Shown here: positions 25,207-36,825 of the stretch, one piece after another | How the letters are laid out: each line of letters opens with the position of its first letter | How positions within the stretch are numbered: the stretch's first letter is position 1 | Assembly: GCA_021464415.1 (NCBI GenBank) | Contig: CM038466.1 | Coordinates: 35,370,833-35,434,832 of the forward strand | Length of the DNA stretch: 64,000 bases | Source of the DNA: Lonicera japonica | Taxonomy: Eukaryota > Streptophyta > Magnoliopsida > Dipsacales > Caprifoliaceae | Direction: 5' to 3' | Notes under the pieces: model-generated | Seen by the model: the letters and a program-made list of their open reading frames with translations, nothing else | The model's database searches: none | What the model was told of the DNA's origin: nothing | Program-made: the position numbers and the translations under genes

Positions 25207-25674
25207 TGTTAGAACATAATTAATCTATCCATGTCAAAACCATGAGTAAATATAAAGAGATAAATGACAACGAAATATGTACCCAACTTGATAGATAACG
25301 ATTGATCAATGCAACATGCAGAATGAAGTTTTATCGGGTTCGTCTTCCAATCCCTTTCCTCTTTGTTCTTAAGTTTTCTCTTAAGACGATGAGAAAAAAT
25401 GAATTAGGGAGAGATTGGGAACCATAACCCAAAGTATATATATGGAGGTTGGGGCGGTTGGTGGTTGCCAACTTCCACTATTTCTAATTCTGCCCCTCAT
25501 AGAATTAGAAATTGCCCATAGGTATCTACACATTAATTCCATGACAAATATATACCCCGAAGCCTACTTAAAACCTTAATTTAGATCACTTGAGTTTAGG
25601 CTTATAAATAATAACACACATTAATTATATACATGTGTGGTCCCTAATTGTATTAATATAAAATTAATCTAACA
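25207..25674 (-). repeat. 5' LTR of LARD-like element
   Basis: 468 bp. The adjoining primer-binding site at 25191-25205 marks it as the 5' LTR. A few single-base differences from the other copy (for example CATAGGTATC here against CATATGTATC) point to recent insertion. Confidence 0.88.
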
Positions 25675-26729
25675 TAACAAACTCTTAATTTCCAAGGTCA
25701 TAAGGTGTTTGTAAATGTAAATGTACCATGTCTTTTTCTAAAAAGGGAAGGCCATTTGATTAAGCATGAGGAACCAATTGTTTTGTGTGAAGACCCATCA
25801 AATAAAAGGGCGATCACAACTTTTATGGAATAAATTTTATTACCATAGAGAGCTTGCCATGTGCATTGACCCCTTTCTGCACTTGCCGAATATATATTCT
25901 AAACCAAGATCAAAAAGGGAAAATTTTCCAGTTTGTCATCATTGGGCAGTTAAAACAAACAATGGCTAGTTAATATATATGTGTAGATGCCAAAGAATTA
26001 AACTGAAGACTCATCGTTGAACCATTTAAATGACCTAACTTATATTTGTAAGAACCACACACCAGAAGACTCTACTTCCTAATGGGTTATGGAGCTGGCA
26101 TCACAAATAATCCCAAATACCCCAAAAAGTCTCAAATTCACAATATTACAGCCGAATCAAACATTCAAAACAAAAATTCAAATAAGCAATAAAACAAGAT
26201 TCAAAACTAACCTAGCAAGAAAGCCCTTTTGGATTAAAAATCTAGAAGCACATCTATAGAGTAGAGAAAGAGGGAAACCGAGGGTGGAAGTGAGTTGCTC
26301 GGATAAAAAAACCCTAATTAATGAGCCCTAGCAAGTAAGATCTGAACAAAGCAATTGGATTTCACTCTTAGGGCTCAAATTTTAGAGTTGTTACCAAGCA
26401 ATTGCATTAATATGTATAAAAATCAAAGAGATTTGCACATACCTGAAGATTATAATCGATTTGAATAAATCAAATAGATTCGCTACTGAGCAAATAGATT
26501 CACTGCGAATGAATCGGACTGAATGTGAGGATTTGAGAGTGATGATATCGAACACTACGAGTGAATCGGAGTGAGAGTGAGAGTTTGAAAGTGAGGATTT
26601 GAGGGAGAGGGAAAGTGAGGATTCGAGGGTGAGCAGAGCGTTTGAGAGTGAGAGACGGCTGGGTGTTGTAAGTTTGTAACAGGGAGTCATCTAGGGTTCT
26701 CAAAAGTGTATTTGTATTACGTAAATATT
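25675..26729. other. CACTA-1 right interior, non-coding
   Basis: Contains a GA-rich stretch (about 26515-26665) with repeated GTGAGGATTTGAG/GAGTGAGAG motifs. This gives open frames of serine and leucine on the minus strand that look like low-complexity artefacts. No transposase similarity seen. Confidence 0.45.
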
Positions 26730-26965
26730 ATGACTGACAGTAATAGTCATTTATATTACGACTATTTACAACCGTCACAAGAGGTAATAGTTAGTATTTA
26801 AATAGTTTGTGACTGTTAATGACAGTCACAAAAGTTGTGACTACCACGAGCGATCATAAAATTTCAAATAAATGACTTTTTTGCCTTTGTGACTGTTATT
26901 GATGGTCACAAATTTGTGACTGTTATTGGCAGTCACAAATCTAGTGAACTCTACTGTCACAAAAT
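26730..26965. repeat. CACTA-1 right subterminal repeats
   Basis: The same GTGACTGT...ACAGTCAC motif as at the left end, at least five pairs (for example near 26812-26832, 26897-26915 and 26918-26940). The match between the two arrays confirms that the two termini belong to one element. Confidence 0.8.
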
Positions 26966-26986
26966 CTTAGTTTTGGTGTAGTGCCT

Positions 26987-28168
26987 CCCACGATGAACTC
27001 TTCATCACACGGCAGATATGGTAAATATATACTATATTTACACTAGCAATCCATTTTTAGCATACATTATTGGCCTTTTAGCATTGCGTTGCAAGCACAA
27101 AAAAGCTATTTTTACAATATTGGCCTATGCATAATAGTCGTGGCTTATATATATAGTTAGGCTATAAAAGGAATTCTCTCATTTTAAAGTCTAAAACAAT
27201 GTATGCCTATTTGGAGGAGTACATAGACCAATTTTATTTATTTTTTTCAAATTTTGTATAGATGATTTATTTAAATAGTGAGTAGAACGCTTCCACCAAA
27301 TTTCATAAAAAAATATATCAATCGAGAAGTGGGTGTGTTGAAAGATTGATACATATGCGCATTTTCAATCATTTAAATTTTTGATGATCATTTCACCCAC
27401 TTTGAGGTTGATTTTTTTTTTATGAAATTTGGTATATAGAAGTGACCTATTCATATTATAGATCATTTCTAGAATTTTTTTTTAAAAAAAAAAAATTCAT
27501 CAATTTATTCCTCTAAATATGAATTCCTTCTTTTTGTTAAAAAAATATATAAAAACCAATAGATATTGGATAAGTTATTAAGTAATTTGTAACCAGGGGC
27601 AATGACAAAAAAAAAGAGGTTGTTGAATTTTATTTTATTTTTAATAAGTGTAATGAAAACATAAACCAATATATATATATATATATTATTATGTAGAGAC
27701 ATTTAATAAGTTAAACTGTTATTGGAAAAAGAATATTTGTATTAAGTGTGAAAATATATTCGGTAATTTTATTAAGGATATTGGGGGAGCTGTACTTTCA
27801 ATTTTAACTAGTAAGAAAGTTATAGAGTGAAAAGCATTAGTATATACAATGTACTCAGAAAGTTATAGAGTGAACTACGAAGTGAAGAGAATTGTGCTAG
27901 ATTGAATTTACAGATTTAAATACCAAGTGTAAAAAAAATTATGATAGAACAAACTTGCAATCTATTTTGTATTTAAAACTGAAAATATATGCAAAATAAT
28001 GTTTTTTCTAAATTTTAAAAATAAAATGAAATTCAAATTGTTCTTCAACTATAAGTATCGTAAAGATGAACAAAAGATGTAAAAAATTCCTCCCAAACAT
28101 AAGGGGAAAACACAATCAACAAAATTTAATCAAGTGATTCTTCCATTTATAGTCAACACTTTTTGTTT
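26987..28168. other. AT-rich spacer
   Basis: Flank between CACTA-1 and solo LTR B. Homopolymer A/T runs and short TA runs (near 27670-27688). No gene, paired termini or RNA gene recognised. Confidence 0.45.
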
Positions 28169-29637
28169 AGGGTTGTGAGAATCCGCAAATGCGACTCCAG
28201 GTTCTCAGCCTCTGGTTTGGGAGTCTGAAACATCGAAAAGGATTATGTTGTTCTATTTGCTTCTTTGTGTTGATAATTCATATCAGGTGTCCCGCTATCC
28301 TATTTCTAGATGCAAAAGGGTTCGTTCAAAGTCGCCAGTACGTTTTACGAGAAAATGGACAAAAAAGTTGTGTAAGAGAAAAGATTACAGATAAGCCTTT
28401 CTTTACACGTTTGTCTACGAAACCAGGATTCTATAGGGTTCGAGAACTATATTACGGTTTGGGAAGGTGTTAAGCACCCATTCCACCCTTTCGGTCTCTA
28501 GTGGTCTTATATGTTTATTCTATGTTGGAAAACTTGGATGCTTTTACTGATATTCTACTGCTTTCTGGAAATAACTAATGAAAACCTGATTTTGGGAAAA
28601 ACGGGGAAAGGGATGAAAACCTTGTATTCCGTGATCCGATGTTTTGGTTTTGTCAAAATCTGATTACTAGTGACAAAAGTTTATCTTATCAATTTTGAAA
28701 TGAGAATGATTCGGTATTGTTTCCTTAGATAACAATATCAATTATCTCGTTTGTTTAATTTAGAAAAGATCAAATCTTATCGGAATTGATTTAATATGAA
28801 ATTGAACTCTTAAGGAGAGTATCAAATACATTACAGTCTATATGGAAAACAGAATATGTCTGAATTTAATTCCTAAGTAAGCCTTTTCAGTCCGGGTTTT
28901 GAAAACTTGATTTTAGCCGGATGATAAATGGTCTTACTTCTTTTGGTTTTACAAATAATTTTATCAGGATTTTATTAAGTTGTTTTGTTTGAAAACGATA
29001 GGATATCAGTAACTTGACAATAAGTTTATCCAGCTAGAAAGTGGATAGAACAACAGATAAAAAAAGTCTACAAAATAACTTAAATTAAAATAAAAAGAGG
29101 AGGGTGGAAGTAAATGCTTTCGGTTTATGTTGGCCCAAGCAAGCCAACTCCCTACTCATTTATAATACTTCCGAAAATAACAAGTATGTATATATAGCAA
29201 ACTTACATAAGAATCTAAACAAGTCTATAATTACTAAATAAAGTACAATAAAACTAATATGCAGATATATTATTAGATTACTAGAAGAGACTTTAGTTAC
29301 CTTCCCAACGATAATAATAAGAATAGGAGAGAGAAAATATAATATGGCAGAGAAGACCTCCGACAGATATCAGCTTTTCTCTTTGAAATATTTCCAGCAG
29401 TCTGACTCTAGAAGGTGGCACTCCGGGTGCTAAGATTAGATCCGAGACTCTTGCAGAAATAAATGTTATCACAGATGCTTCTGAGGAAGGCTTAAAGATT
29501 AGAAATGTAAGAGAGAAATAAGGATTTTTGGTGTCAAAACCGTGTCCTTTGTGGTGGGGAATGGCTGCCTTGAACCCATGGGGGTGTTGGCCTATTTATA
29601 GTACTCGGGAGCGATTGTCGGGGGACATTCCTCCAGA

Positions 29638-29838
29638 AAGGGCAAGTGTCGCGCGACATATACATATGTCCTGCGACAAACGGCTGAAGTGATAGTTCTG
29701 ACAGACTGATGTGTCAAAAAAGTGGTTGGTCGGTGTTCGGGGGGGATTGTCGCACGACATGGCAAGGTTTGTCGTGCGACAGATGGGTTTGTTGTGCGAC
29801 AAATTGTATTTGCATTGGGTTTGTCGTGCGACAAACCC
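29638..29838 (-). promoter_or_regulatory. palindrome cluster of solo LTR B
   Basis: One exact TGTCGCGCGACA and several variants (TGTCGCACGACA, TGTCGTGCGACA, TGTCCTGCGACA). They lie upstream, in the minus sense, of the TATA box. CG-to-CA/TG changes account for most variants, as expected after methylation and deamination. Confidence 0.55.
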
Positions 29839-30267
29839 ATCTGGTAGGATGCTCTAGTGCGCGGGTGAGTTCCGGACTCGATGTGAATTATATGAGAGTT
29901 TCTAATATAGAAAATAGACCTTTAATTAAAAGTTAAACAAGTAATAAACTCAATTAAAATAATAAACAAATATGCATATAATAAACTCAATTAAAAGAAA
30001 GGGTCGGATGATAGTAAAAGTAAATGCTTTCGGTTTATGTTGGCCCAAGCAAGCCAACTCCCTACTCACTTATAATACTTCCGAGAAAATAAACAAGTAC
30101 GTATATATATATATATAATAAACTTTAATTAAACAAGTCTAGATAATAAACTTTAATAAAATAAAGACATGAATAATAAACTTTAAAACAAGTATGCACA
30201 TAATAAAATTAATTAAAATAAGACAAGTACGCATATAATAAACTTAATTAAAATAAGACAAACTTGC

Positions 30268-30367
<100 letters not shown>

Positions 30368-30863
30368 CTTAAATAAAAGAAATGGTCAAAAGATTACCTT
30401 CCCGTCGATAATATAAATACGAGAGAAGCGGACAGAACTCCGGCGTTGGCAAAGACTGACACTCCGGGTATAAACTTTATACTGAAAAGATTCTTATTTT
30501 CTAAGAACCTAAAAATTAACTAGAGCATAATTCTCGACATCTCTAATAAAAGAGTAGGAGAATCTTATACTAATGAGAATTATGGGTTCAATGGCTAAAA
30601 AAGCTCTTATATGATCCTTCTCATTTTTGCTCTGCTTTAAAACACAAGCCTTAGGCCCTTATTTATAAGGAAACCCAAGGCCTCACTTTTCACTCCCGTC
30701 CAATGTGGGATGAAAAAGTGGGCAAAACAAGAAAAATGCAAAATAAGCCTAAAAATGCCAAACTACCCAAAATCAAAACTTAAGCTTAAAAAGGGAGAAT
30801 GAATAAAAATATATATATGTAAGGGTTCTTGTGGGGGTCGCAAATTGGGGTGTCTACAAGGGT

Positions 30864-33800
30864 AGGACACAATTTATGGTAGTTCCTGTAATGCCTTTTA
30901 TGTTTGATAGATATTACAAATCCATAGATATATAAGAGAAAGTGTGATTGATGTATAAAACATGCATAAAATGAAATAAACATAAAATATACATAATTTA
31001 CGATCTTAATCTCCCTGTAAAAAAATGCACAAAATAGTCAATATGCACCTAGTATAACTATATAACGCCGTTTTACCAGTAAATGTGGAACTTGAAATTT
31101 AAAACCTCATTTTCAAGATGTGAAATTCCACCCCTTACAATTACCTCCAAATTAACAATGGGAAAAATTGTTTATATAGTAAAACAAGTCGTCAAAATAA
31201 AGACCCTTAAGTTGAAGGGAAATTTAGAAATGCCAAACCAGGGAACTTTTCACTTATCACTATTGACATCTTCGCGTGCTGCAATCTATGTTTGTGTACC
31301 AATAGAAAACTTGCAATCATGGTTCAACCTGGCCTATCCCCTTGGAAGTAAAAGGCTCATCTCATGTGAGAATGGTTATCAAACTGAATTCTCTTGGATT
31401 TGAGAGATCTATTTTCATGAATGCTACATCATGAAATTTAACAAAAAGGAATTGAGACTTGTTAGTAGGAAATATCCATTTAAAAAATATACCAAGTAAA
31501 AATAGTGACACTGATGATGCTCCTTCAGTCATGCAAATAATGCAGTATCACAAAATTTGGATCATCCTCAATATCCAACAACTTCATCAAAACCTCAAAC
31601 AATTTTCTGATAAACTGGGGTTATTTTCTCATCATCTGGGGTGCCCTCTCCCTTGCTTCGGCCAAAGTAACGTCCACTCCAATGAAGGAATGTCAACTAC
31701 AAAGAAGGTCAAATGACTCAGTTTCCCTCAATAGTATTATGCAAGAAAGCTTATTACACGACTGAATTGTGGAAGTAGAAAAACTAGCCTTCCAAGAAGA
31801 TGAGGCACATTTGAAGCCTTTCTTTTTTAAAGGTTCGTTGACTTGTTTATTAAAAGATAAATATTGGCAGACAACCACATCATAATCTACTCTCCTATCT
31901 AAAAATATCTCATCATGTTTAAAGAGAAATTTATAAGAAGGGATCAGACATCTATTATGTTTCTTAAGAAATGAACAATATAAATTATTCATTGTCATAT
32001 ATGAGCTCTTTTTGTGCTTTAGTTATAACAATTTTTCAGACCATTATATGGGCCTTATTTTCTCTTACAGATACAATGTAAATTGTCCATAAATAATATA
32101 AGGTTGGGCATCGATCTTAAGATTGCGAATATAAAATGGTTGATGCATTTTCATTTTTTGCCATAATTTGCATCACTAATGTTCAAATAAAATTTTATTG
32201 TACGATGTTAGAGGGTATTATGGAGCTACAACTGCATATGGATGGATCAGAAATCAAGAGTAATAACTGATTATGTGAGGTAATTCTTGAGTGAGTAGTG
32301 GCTATAGCTTTCTAATGCCTTTATAGTGTCAAGGATTTTATTTTTCTTTCATTAAAGGTGGCTAAAGGTTTAGATTTTAATTTTTTTTCTTCTTTACAGC
32401 CAAGGAAAATGTTAAAAAAAAAATGGAAGGAAGGAAGAAGAATGAAGAGATATTTGTAGCAAGTTTTACTTCTTTTGTTGGTATTTTTTTTCCCTCCAAT
32501 ATGCCGGGTAGTGTAATATTTGACATCTAGTATTTTACTTTATTCATTTTCAAGATAGAGTACTTTTAGAATATATTCTTCGCGTGATTTTGAGATGGTA
32601 TTCGGTAAACTATGTGATTTATATAATTTAGCAGTGTTCTTTTGGATAAATCTCGATATTTTAAAATTCTGTAAAATTTTAAAATTATGTGGATTACATG
32701 ATTTCAAAATCCGCTCAAAATATTGGAATTTTAGAATCTCGTGTTGAATTACGAAGTTTGAATTTGATCCATCTCTTTTTAATCATATATCTCCTTCATT
32801 ATTGATCACTAAGACTTTTTCTCTCCAACTAAAATACATAAATAGATAAAAATCCTACTTAAACTACCGTATTTTGAAATTTTATAAATTTTTTAAAAGA
32901 ATGCCTAAATTGAAAATAATGAGATTTTAAAATCACATGATTTCAAAATTTTGTAAAAATAACACAACCTCACACAATTTTTTTATCTACATAAATTAAT
33001 AGATTTCTCTGTTTTAACTTTTTATCTATTGCCTTTTTTAGTTCCATTGGCGCTTCTTGTTTTGTGTTGCCTTTTAATAATGGTTCAAAAGCAATTGTTG
33101 CACATCCACTATGGTTGTCCATATAATTTTGAACTTCGTGGTGTGTTTATGGGTAGAATGTTAATGAATCAAAATATTAATGTATCCATTGAAGAACAGG
33201 GCAAGGACTCGCAATATATATACTCTCTTAACATCAATAAGGGGAAAACTTTTGGGGAAATAATATATTTTTCAACAATAATCTCCAGTAACGTCCGAGA
33301 CTACAATTAAAACCAAATTTAAACTAAATTGATGGAAGCAAAAAAATAAATAAGAGGAAAAGCGGAGAAACAATAGATCAAAAAAAATCCTAACAATAAT
33401 TTCTGTGTGTTTTTCTTTTATACCTGCAAAACTCATTTTTTCCTAAAAGAAATTTTAAAATAAAAAAAAAATTGCCAGCAGGAATTTCTCAACTAAATTG
33501 AGGGAAACAAAAATGATAAAAACAATTAAAATTGGAGAAACAATTACCTCAAAAAAAGTTCCCATTCTGTGCGTTTTCTTTGATTTATACTGTAGAACTC
33601 ATTGGTTATCTTAAAAAAAATTGCCAATAATAATTTCTCTATGCGTTTCTTTTGATTTATACTTGCATAATCCATTGGTGGGGATATTAAGGGACGAATA
33701 GTCGTAGTTGGGAGAAGATAATATAATACATTAGTTAATAAAATAATGGCAATAAACCTCTTAAATGCGTTGCGCGCTTATTACATCAAACTTCCTCCGT

Positions 33801-34061
33801 GCGTAAAAAAGAGGGGAGTGTAATCAATATAGGAGTCTTCTCACTCCTCTTGTTTTACTATATTATTATTAAAGAAGGATAAAGAGGGGGAATGGAGAAG
33901 AAATACCTTAAAAAAATGAAATTGCACACAACTGATTTTCCATAGAGTGGACTGTAGAGAATTGAGGATTGATTGTTCAATGAATGGGAGGGGAAAGTTA
34001 GGGTTTTCAATAACTAATGAATTGGGGAGAGGAGAAGGTGAATAGCTCCGTGTACGTTGAA
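30864..34061. other. anonymous AT-rich region
   Basis: Short open frames occur (31083-31403 plus, 31693-31998 minus, 33029-33310 plus) but none has recognisable domains. At 33389-33680 there are three diverged direct repeats built on TTTCTTTGATTTATACTG, AACTCATTGG and AAAAAAATTGCC. Around 32625-32960 two AT-rich arms are roughly inverted to each other and may be an old MITE. No host gene is supported. Confidence 0.4.
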
Positions 34062-34283
34062 TTTGGAGTTTCATTTTATCACGAAGAGGGATGGATTATT
34101 TCAGCGCAATGAATGGGATATTTTGACGCAATGAATTTGGAGTTTCGTTTTATCACGGATAGGGGTGGATTATTACAATGCAATTAATGGGATATTTTGG
34201 CGCAACAAATTTGGAGTTTCGTTTTATCTCGGAGAGGGATAGATTATTACGACGCAATGAATGAGATATTAACGTGGAATAAT
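34062..34283. repeat. 74-bp tandem repeat, three copies
   Basis: Copies begin TTTGGAGTTTCGTTTTATC at 34062, 34136 and 34210. Each contains GGGATGGATTATT-like and GGGATATTTTGACGCAA-like blocks. It sits directly beside the Mutator-like element. Confidence 0.88.
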
Positions 34284-34321
34284 TAATCGGGGATAGAAGG
34301 AAGACTTTCTCCGTTTTTATT

Positions 34322-35736
34322 GGAAAAAACGATAAATTAGAACCTGAAGTTTGGGTCTCGATTCAATTTCTCTTTTGATGTTTCAAAATCTTTAATGTAT
34401 TCCCTAACGTTACATAATTGGTTCAATTGAGACCTTGACTCTAACTCCATTAATAATTTTGTCCAAATACTTTACACTTAACCCCCTAAAACTTTAAAAG
34501 TGACACTAAACCCCCCTTATTTTTTTTATTTTTTTTACCTTTTAAATCCACCATTGATATATATGTGCACACACACTCCTTTGACCACCTTCACCACCGC
34601 AACACCAACACCACCACCATCTCCACCTCTTTCTCTCTCTAAACCAACTTACCCATCTAGCAACCTCCCTTCCACAATTGCATTTCTATGTATATGTATA
34701 TTGTGTTAATATATATATATATATATATCCAATAAATCAATCTTATTCCTCTTTGATTCCATAAAATTACCATATAACAATGATTTAGGCAGGATAGAGA
34801 GAACTGCGATTTTATCTCTAACTAAAATAACCTTATCATCACCAATACAAAACACAAAATCACCATCATCATACTCATCTGAAGTATAACATTCATCGCC
34901 AATTGAATTATCTACAACATTTTTCTCAATATGGGTTTCTTTCCATTTACAATGATCATAAACAGAAATCAAATCTAAATCATACCCATGTATCAAATCA
35001 GCTTTAAGCCATTCAAGAAATTGTCTAACACAATCCAACAACGACGTACCCAGAAGTCCATCCTCCCTGCTCTTGTACCTTAACCACAATGACAACACCA
35101 CCTTCGAATGTACATTGCCGGCGTGTTGCCTCACCGATTCGAGACTCCGGCAAAGCAATTTTGGGTCCTGAGTAGAACAGAACAGAGAGTACTATTGTTC
35201 CAATAAAATCCAAGTTTATCAAACTTAGATGAAATCTCAATCCTACGATGAAGATTAGATAGAGACTCAACGAGATTGACAGATTTAAAAAATGGGTCAA
35301 TTGGGGATTGAATAAAATGGTTGATTGGGAGGCCATAAGGGAGAAGACATTCAATTACAGAGATTGAATTTGATAATATAAAATTGATAATGATGGGGAA
35401 TTTGATGAGGAATAGTGGAGGTATTAGTATTATTATCTGAGGAGGAGTTAAGGGCGTGGACTTGGGGGGCGGGGGAGGGGGGGTTGTATATATATATATA
35501 TATATCAATGGTGGAGTTAAAAGGTAAAAAAATATAAATTAAGGGAGTTTAGTGTCACTTTTAAAGTTTTAGGGGGCTAAGTGTAAAATATTTGGACGGA
35601 TTTGTTAACAGAGTTAGAATTAGGGTCTCAATTAAACCAATTATGTAACATTAAAGGAGACATGAATATTTTGAAATATCAAGGAGAAAAATTGAATCCA
35701 GACCCAAATTTCATGGTCTAATTTTTCCTTTTCCTA
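34322..35736. mobile_element. Pack-MULE: Mutator-like element with ~240-bp inverted ends
   Basis: Long inverted arms run 34322-34568 and 35495-35736. They match through landmarks such as TTTGGGTCT, AGTGACACTAAA and CCACCATTGATATATAT. The flanks share TTTTTATT (34314-34321 and 35737-35744), extendable to 9 bp with one mismatch, which fits the 9-bp duplication of Mutator elements. The interior has no MURA transposase but carries a fragment of an ETO1-like gene, which makes it a Pack-MULE. The exact right border is uncertain by one or two bases because the flank is T-rich. Confidence 0.78.
34730..35360 (-). pseudogene. captured fragment of an ETO1-like (BTB/TPR) gene
   Basis: Two minus-strand frames together resemble the N-terminal half of ETO1/EOL proteins. 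These are plant CUL3 adaptors that direct type-2 ACC synthases to degradation and so restrain ethylene synthesis. The upstream frame (about 35358 down to 35160) carries LLPYGLP and a VNLVESLSNLHRRIE segment. The downstream frame (35158 down to about 34726) carries CRSLESVRQHAGNVHSKVV, LWLRYKSREDGLLGTS and the BTB start FVFCIGDDKVILVRDKIA. The reading frame shifts near 35200 and an in-frame stop follows the LEQ-like position. The fragment covers about 210 codons of a protein of roughly 900, ends within the BTB domain, and lies wholly between the Mutator arms. Family recognition is from memory of conserved blocks, with no alignment run. The fragment cannot encode a functional protein. Confidence 0.75.
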
Positions 35737-35744
35737 TTTTTATT

Positions 35745-36745
35745 TATAGATGTTATAGATTCTAATATATAGCCTTTTTATATTACTTTTGGACCATTGG
35801 CAACTGACAAATTTAGGCCGTTCATTTTAGTATTCTATCCTATTTTGGTCTTATGTGCGGCTATCCTGTACACGTTTAAGGCCAGACATTTTTGTCTCTC
35901 GAAAATTGCATCCAAAAAATATTCGAACTCAATGACTAATCTTAATTTTCTCTACTATGTCCTCAAAATATGTCATCATGCAATGTCATCTTAAAATTAT
36001 TACTTAACATTAGTGTATTGGTGAAAGATTGTGGAATATTTCACCTACCAATTAATGCTTTAATGTCTCGAGTCATTTTTTTAGTACCAATATTGAGTCC
36101 ATCTATAATTACTTAAGTTGGACTTGTAGATTCTAGGAATACTAGAATTTTATTTCGAGTAACTACATTTTAGTACAATGTAATGGCACCAAAATTCCAT
36201 TTAATATAAGATAACTTTTTTTTCAAATAAAACAACGTATTTTTTGTTTTTTCCATCTGTTAGTTTAACTTTATAACACTGTTAACAGAGCACTGATGTG
36301 GCATCCACGTGTATATACTGTCAGCTTATTAATACACAATATGCTATTAAAAAATAAAAAAAAAATTTGTTGCTTTAATACACTTGGATATAAACTTTAT
36401 TAAAGAGATAGTGGGTTATAGGGCCTCGCTCCATAATGTTTTATAACTCTAAGGACGGATTCATGTTTAATAAAGGGAAGTAGTACTAATTTCATAATTT
36501 AGTTTTACAATGAGGACACTTTTCATAATATTAATTTATTTTAAGGAAAATGATAAATATTGATAGACAAATATACCCCTAATTATTTTAAGTTAATGTT
36601 AAAAGCAACCATTCTCTCTCTCTCTCTCTCCCCCCCCATTTCTTCAGTCAAACAAACCCCATTTCTTCTCTCTTCTCTCTCTAAAATCAAACACCTCGTT
36701 CTCTCTCTCTCTCTAAAATCGACCGACCAAGCTAAGTTCCGACCA
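35745..36745. other. AT-rich spacer; last part pyrimidine-rich
   Basis: Mostly anonymous. From about 36610 to 36720 it becomes CT-rich (CTCTCTCTCTCTCCCCCCC, TTCTCTCTCTAAAATC), which resembles a plant 5' leader ahead of the short frame at 36746. No TATA box could be assigned with confidence. Confidence 0.4.
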
Positions 36746-36825
36746 ATGATCTCACCTCCACCACCACCGCCACCACTTAACTCTCCGATCGTATCGTCGA
36801 GAGGAGCACCGTTCCCATCTTCTTC
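36746..36825 (+). pseudogene. possible 5' end of a proline-rich host gene, cut by CACTA-2
   Basis: ATG at 36746 opens a frame with M-I-S followed by seven prolines and then LNSPIVSSRGAPFPSSS. The composition and codons (CCA/CCG, TCG, CGA) are less AT-biased than the surroundings and follow a CT-rich leader-like stretch. After 80 bp the frame meets the CACTA terminus CACTACACCAAAATAGCC and reaches a stop 16 bp inside it. No family is recognised. It could equally be a chance frame in a low-complexity tract. Confidence 0.35.

Larger units (their letters stand above)
21312..25674 (-). mobile_element. non-coding LTR retrotransposon (LARD-like), young
   Basis: Two 468-bp direct LTRs (21312-21779 and 25207-25674) start TGTTAGAACATAATTAATC and end TAATCTAACA. 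By eye they differ at about three positions. Beside the right LTR the minus strand reads TTGGTATCAGAGGGA (25205-25191), a Met-initiator-type primer site. Beside the left LTR the minus strand reads AATGGGAGAT, a polypurine tract. The element therefore runs right to left. The 3.4-kb interior has no gag or pol frame. The flanks (CAGCA left, TAACA right) do not give a clean 5-bp duplication. It is non-autonomous. Confidence 0.85.
17375..26983. mobile_element. CACTA-1: non-autonomous CACTA (En/Spm) element, 9.6 kb with nested insertions
   Basis: The left end is CACTACACCAGAATCTAG. The right end is CACTACACCAAAACTAAG (reverse complement). Both are flanked by CCT (17372-17374 and 26984-26986), the 3-bp duplication expected of CACTA elements. 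Both ends carry many copies of a GTGACTGT...ACAGTCAC inverted motif. The interior holds a solo LTR (18936-20099) and an LTR element (21312-25674). Without these the element is about 4.1 kb. No TNPD-like transposase frame is visible, so it would need enzyme supplied in trans. Confidence 0.92.

Noticed and set aside
26391..26703. Serine/leucine-rich minus-strand frames of 67 and 99 codons.
   Set aside because: They derive from a GA-rich repeat tract within CACTA-1 and lack any recognisable domain.
31083..31998. Two ~100-codon frames in the anonymous region (31083-31403 plus, 31693-31998 minus).
   Set aside because: No motif, no splice or promoter context, and composition like the flanks. Kept as unassigned DNA.
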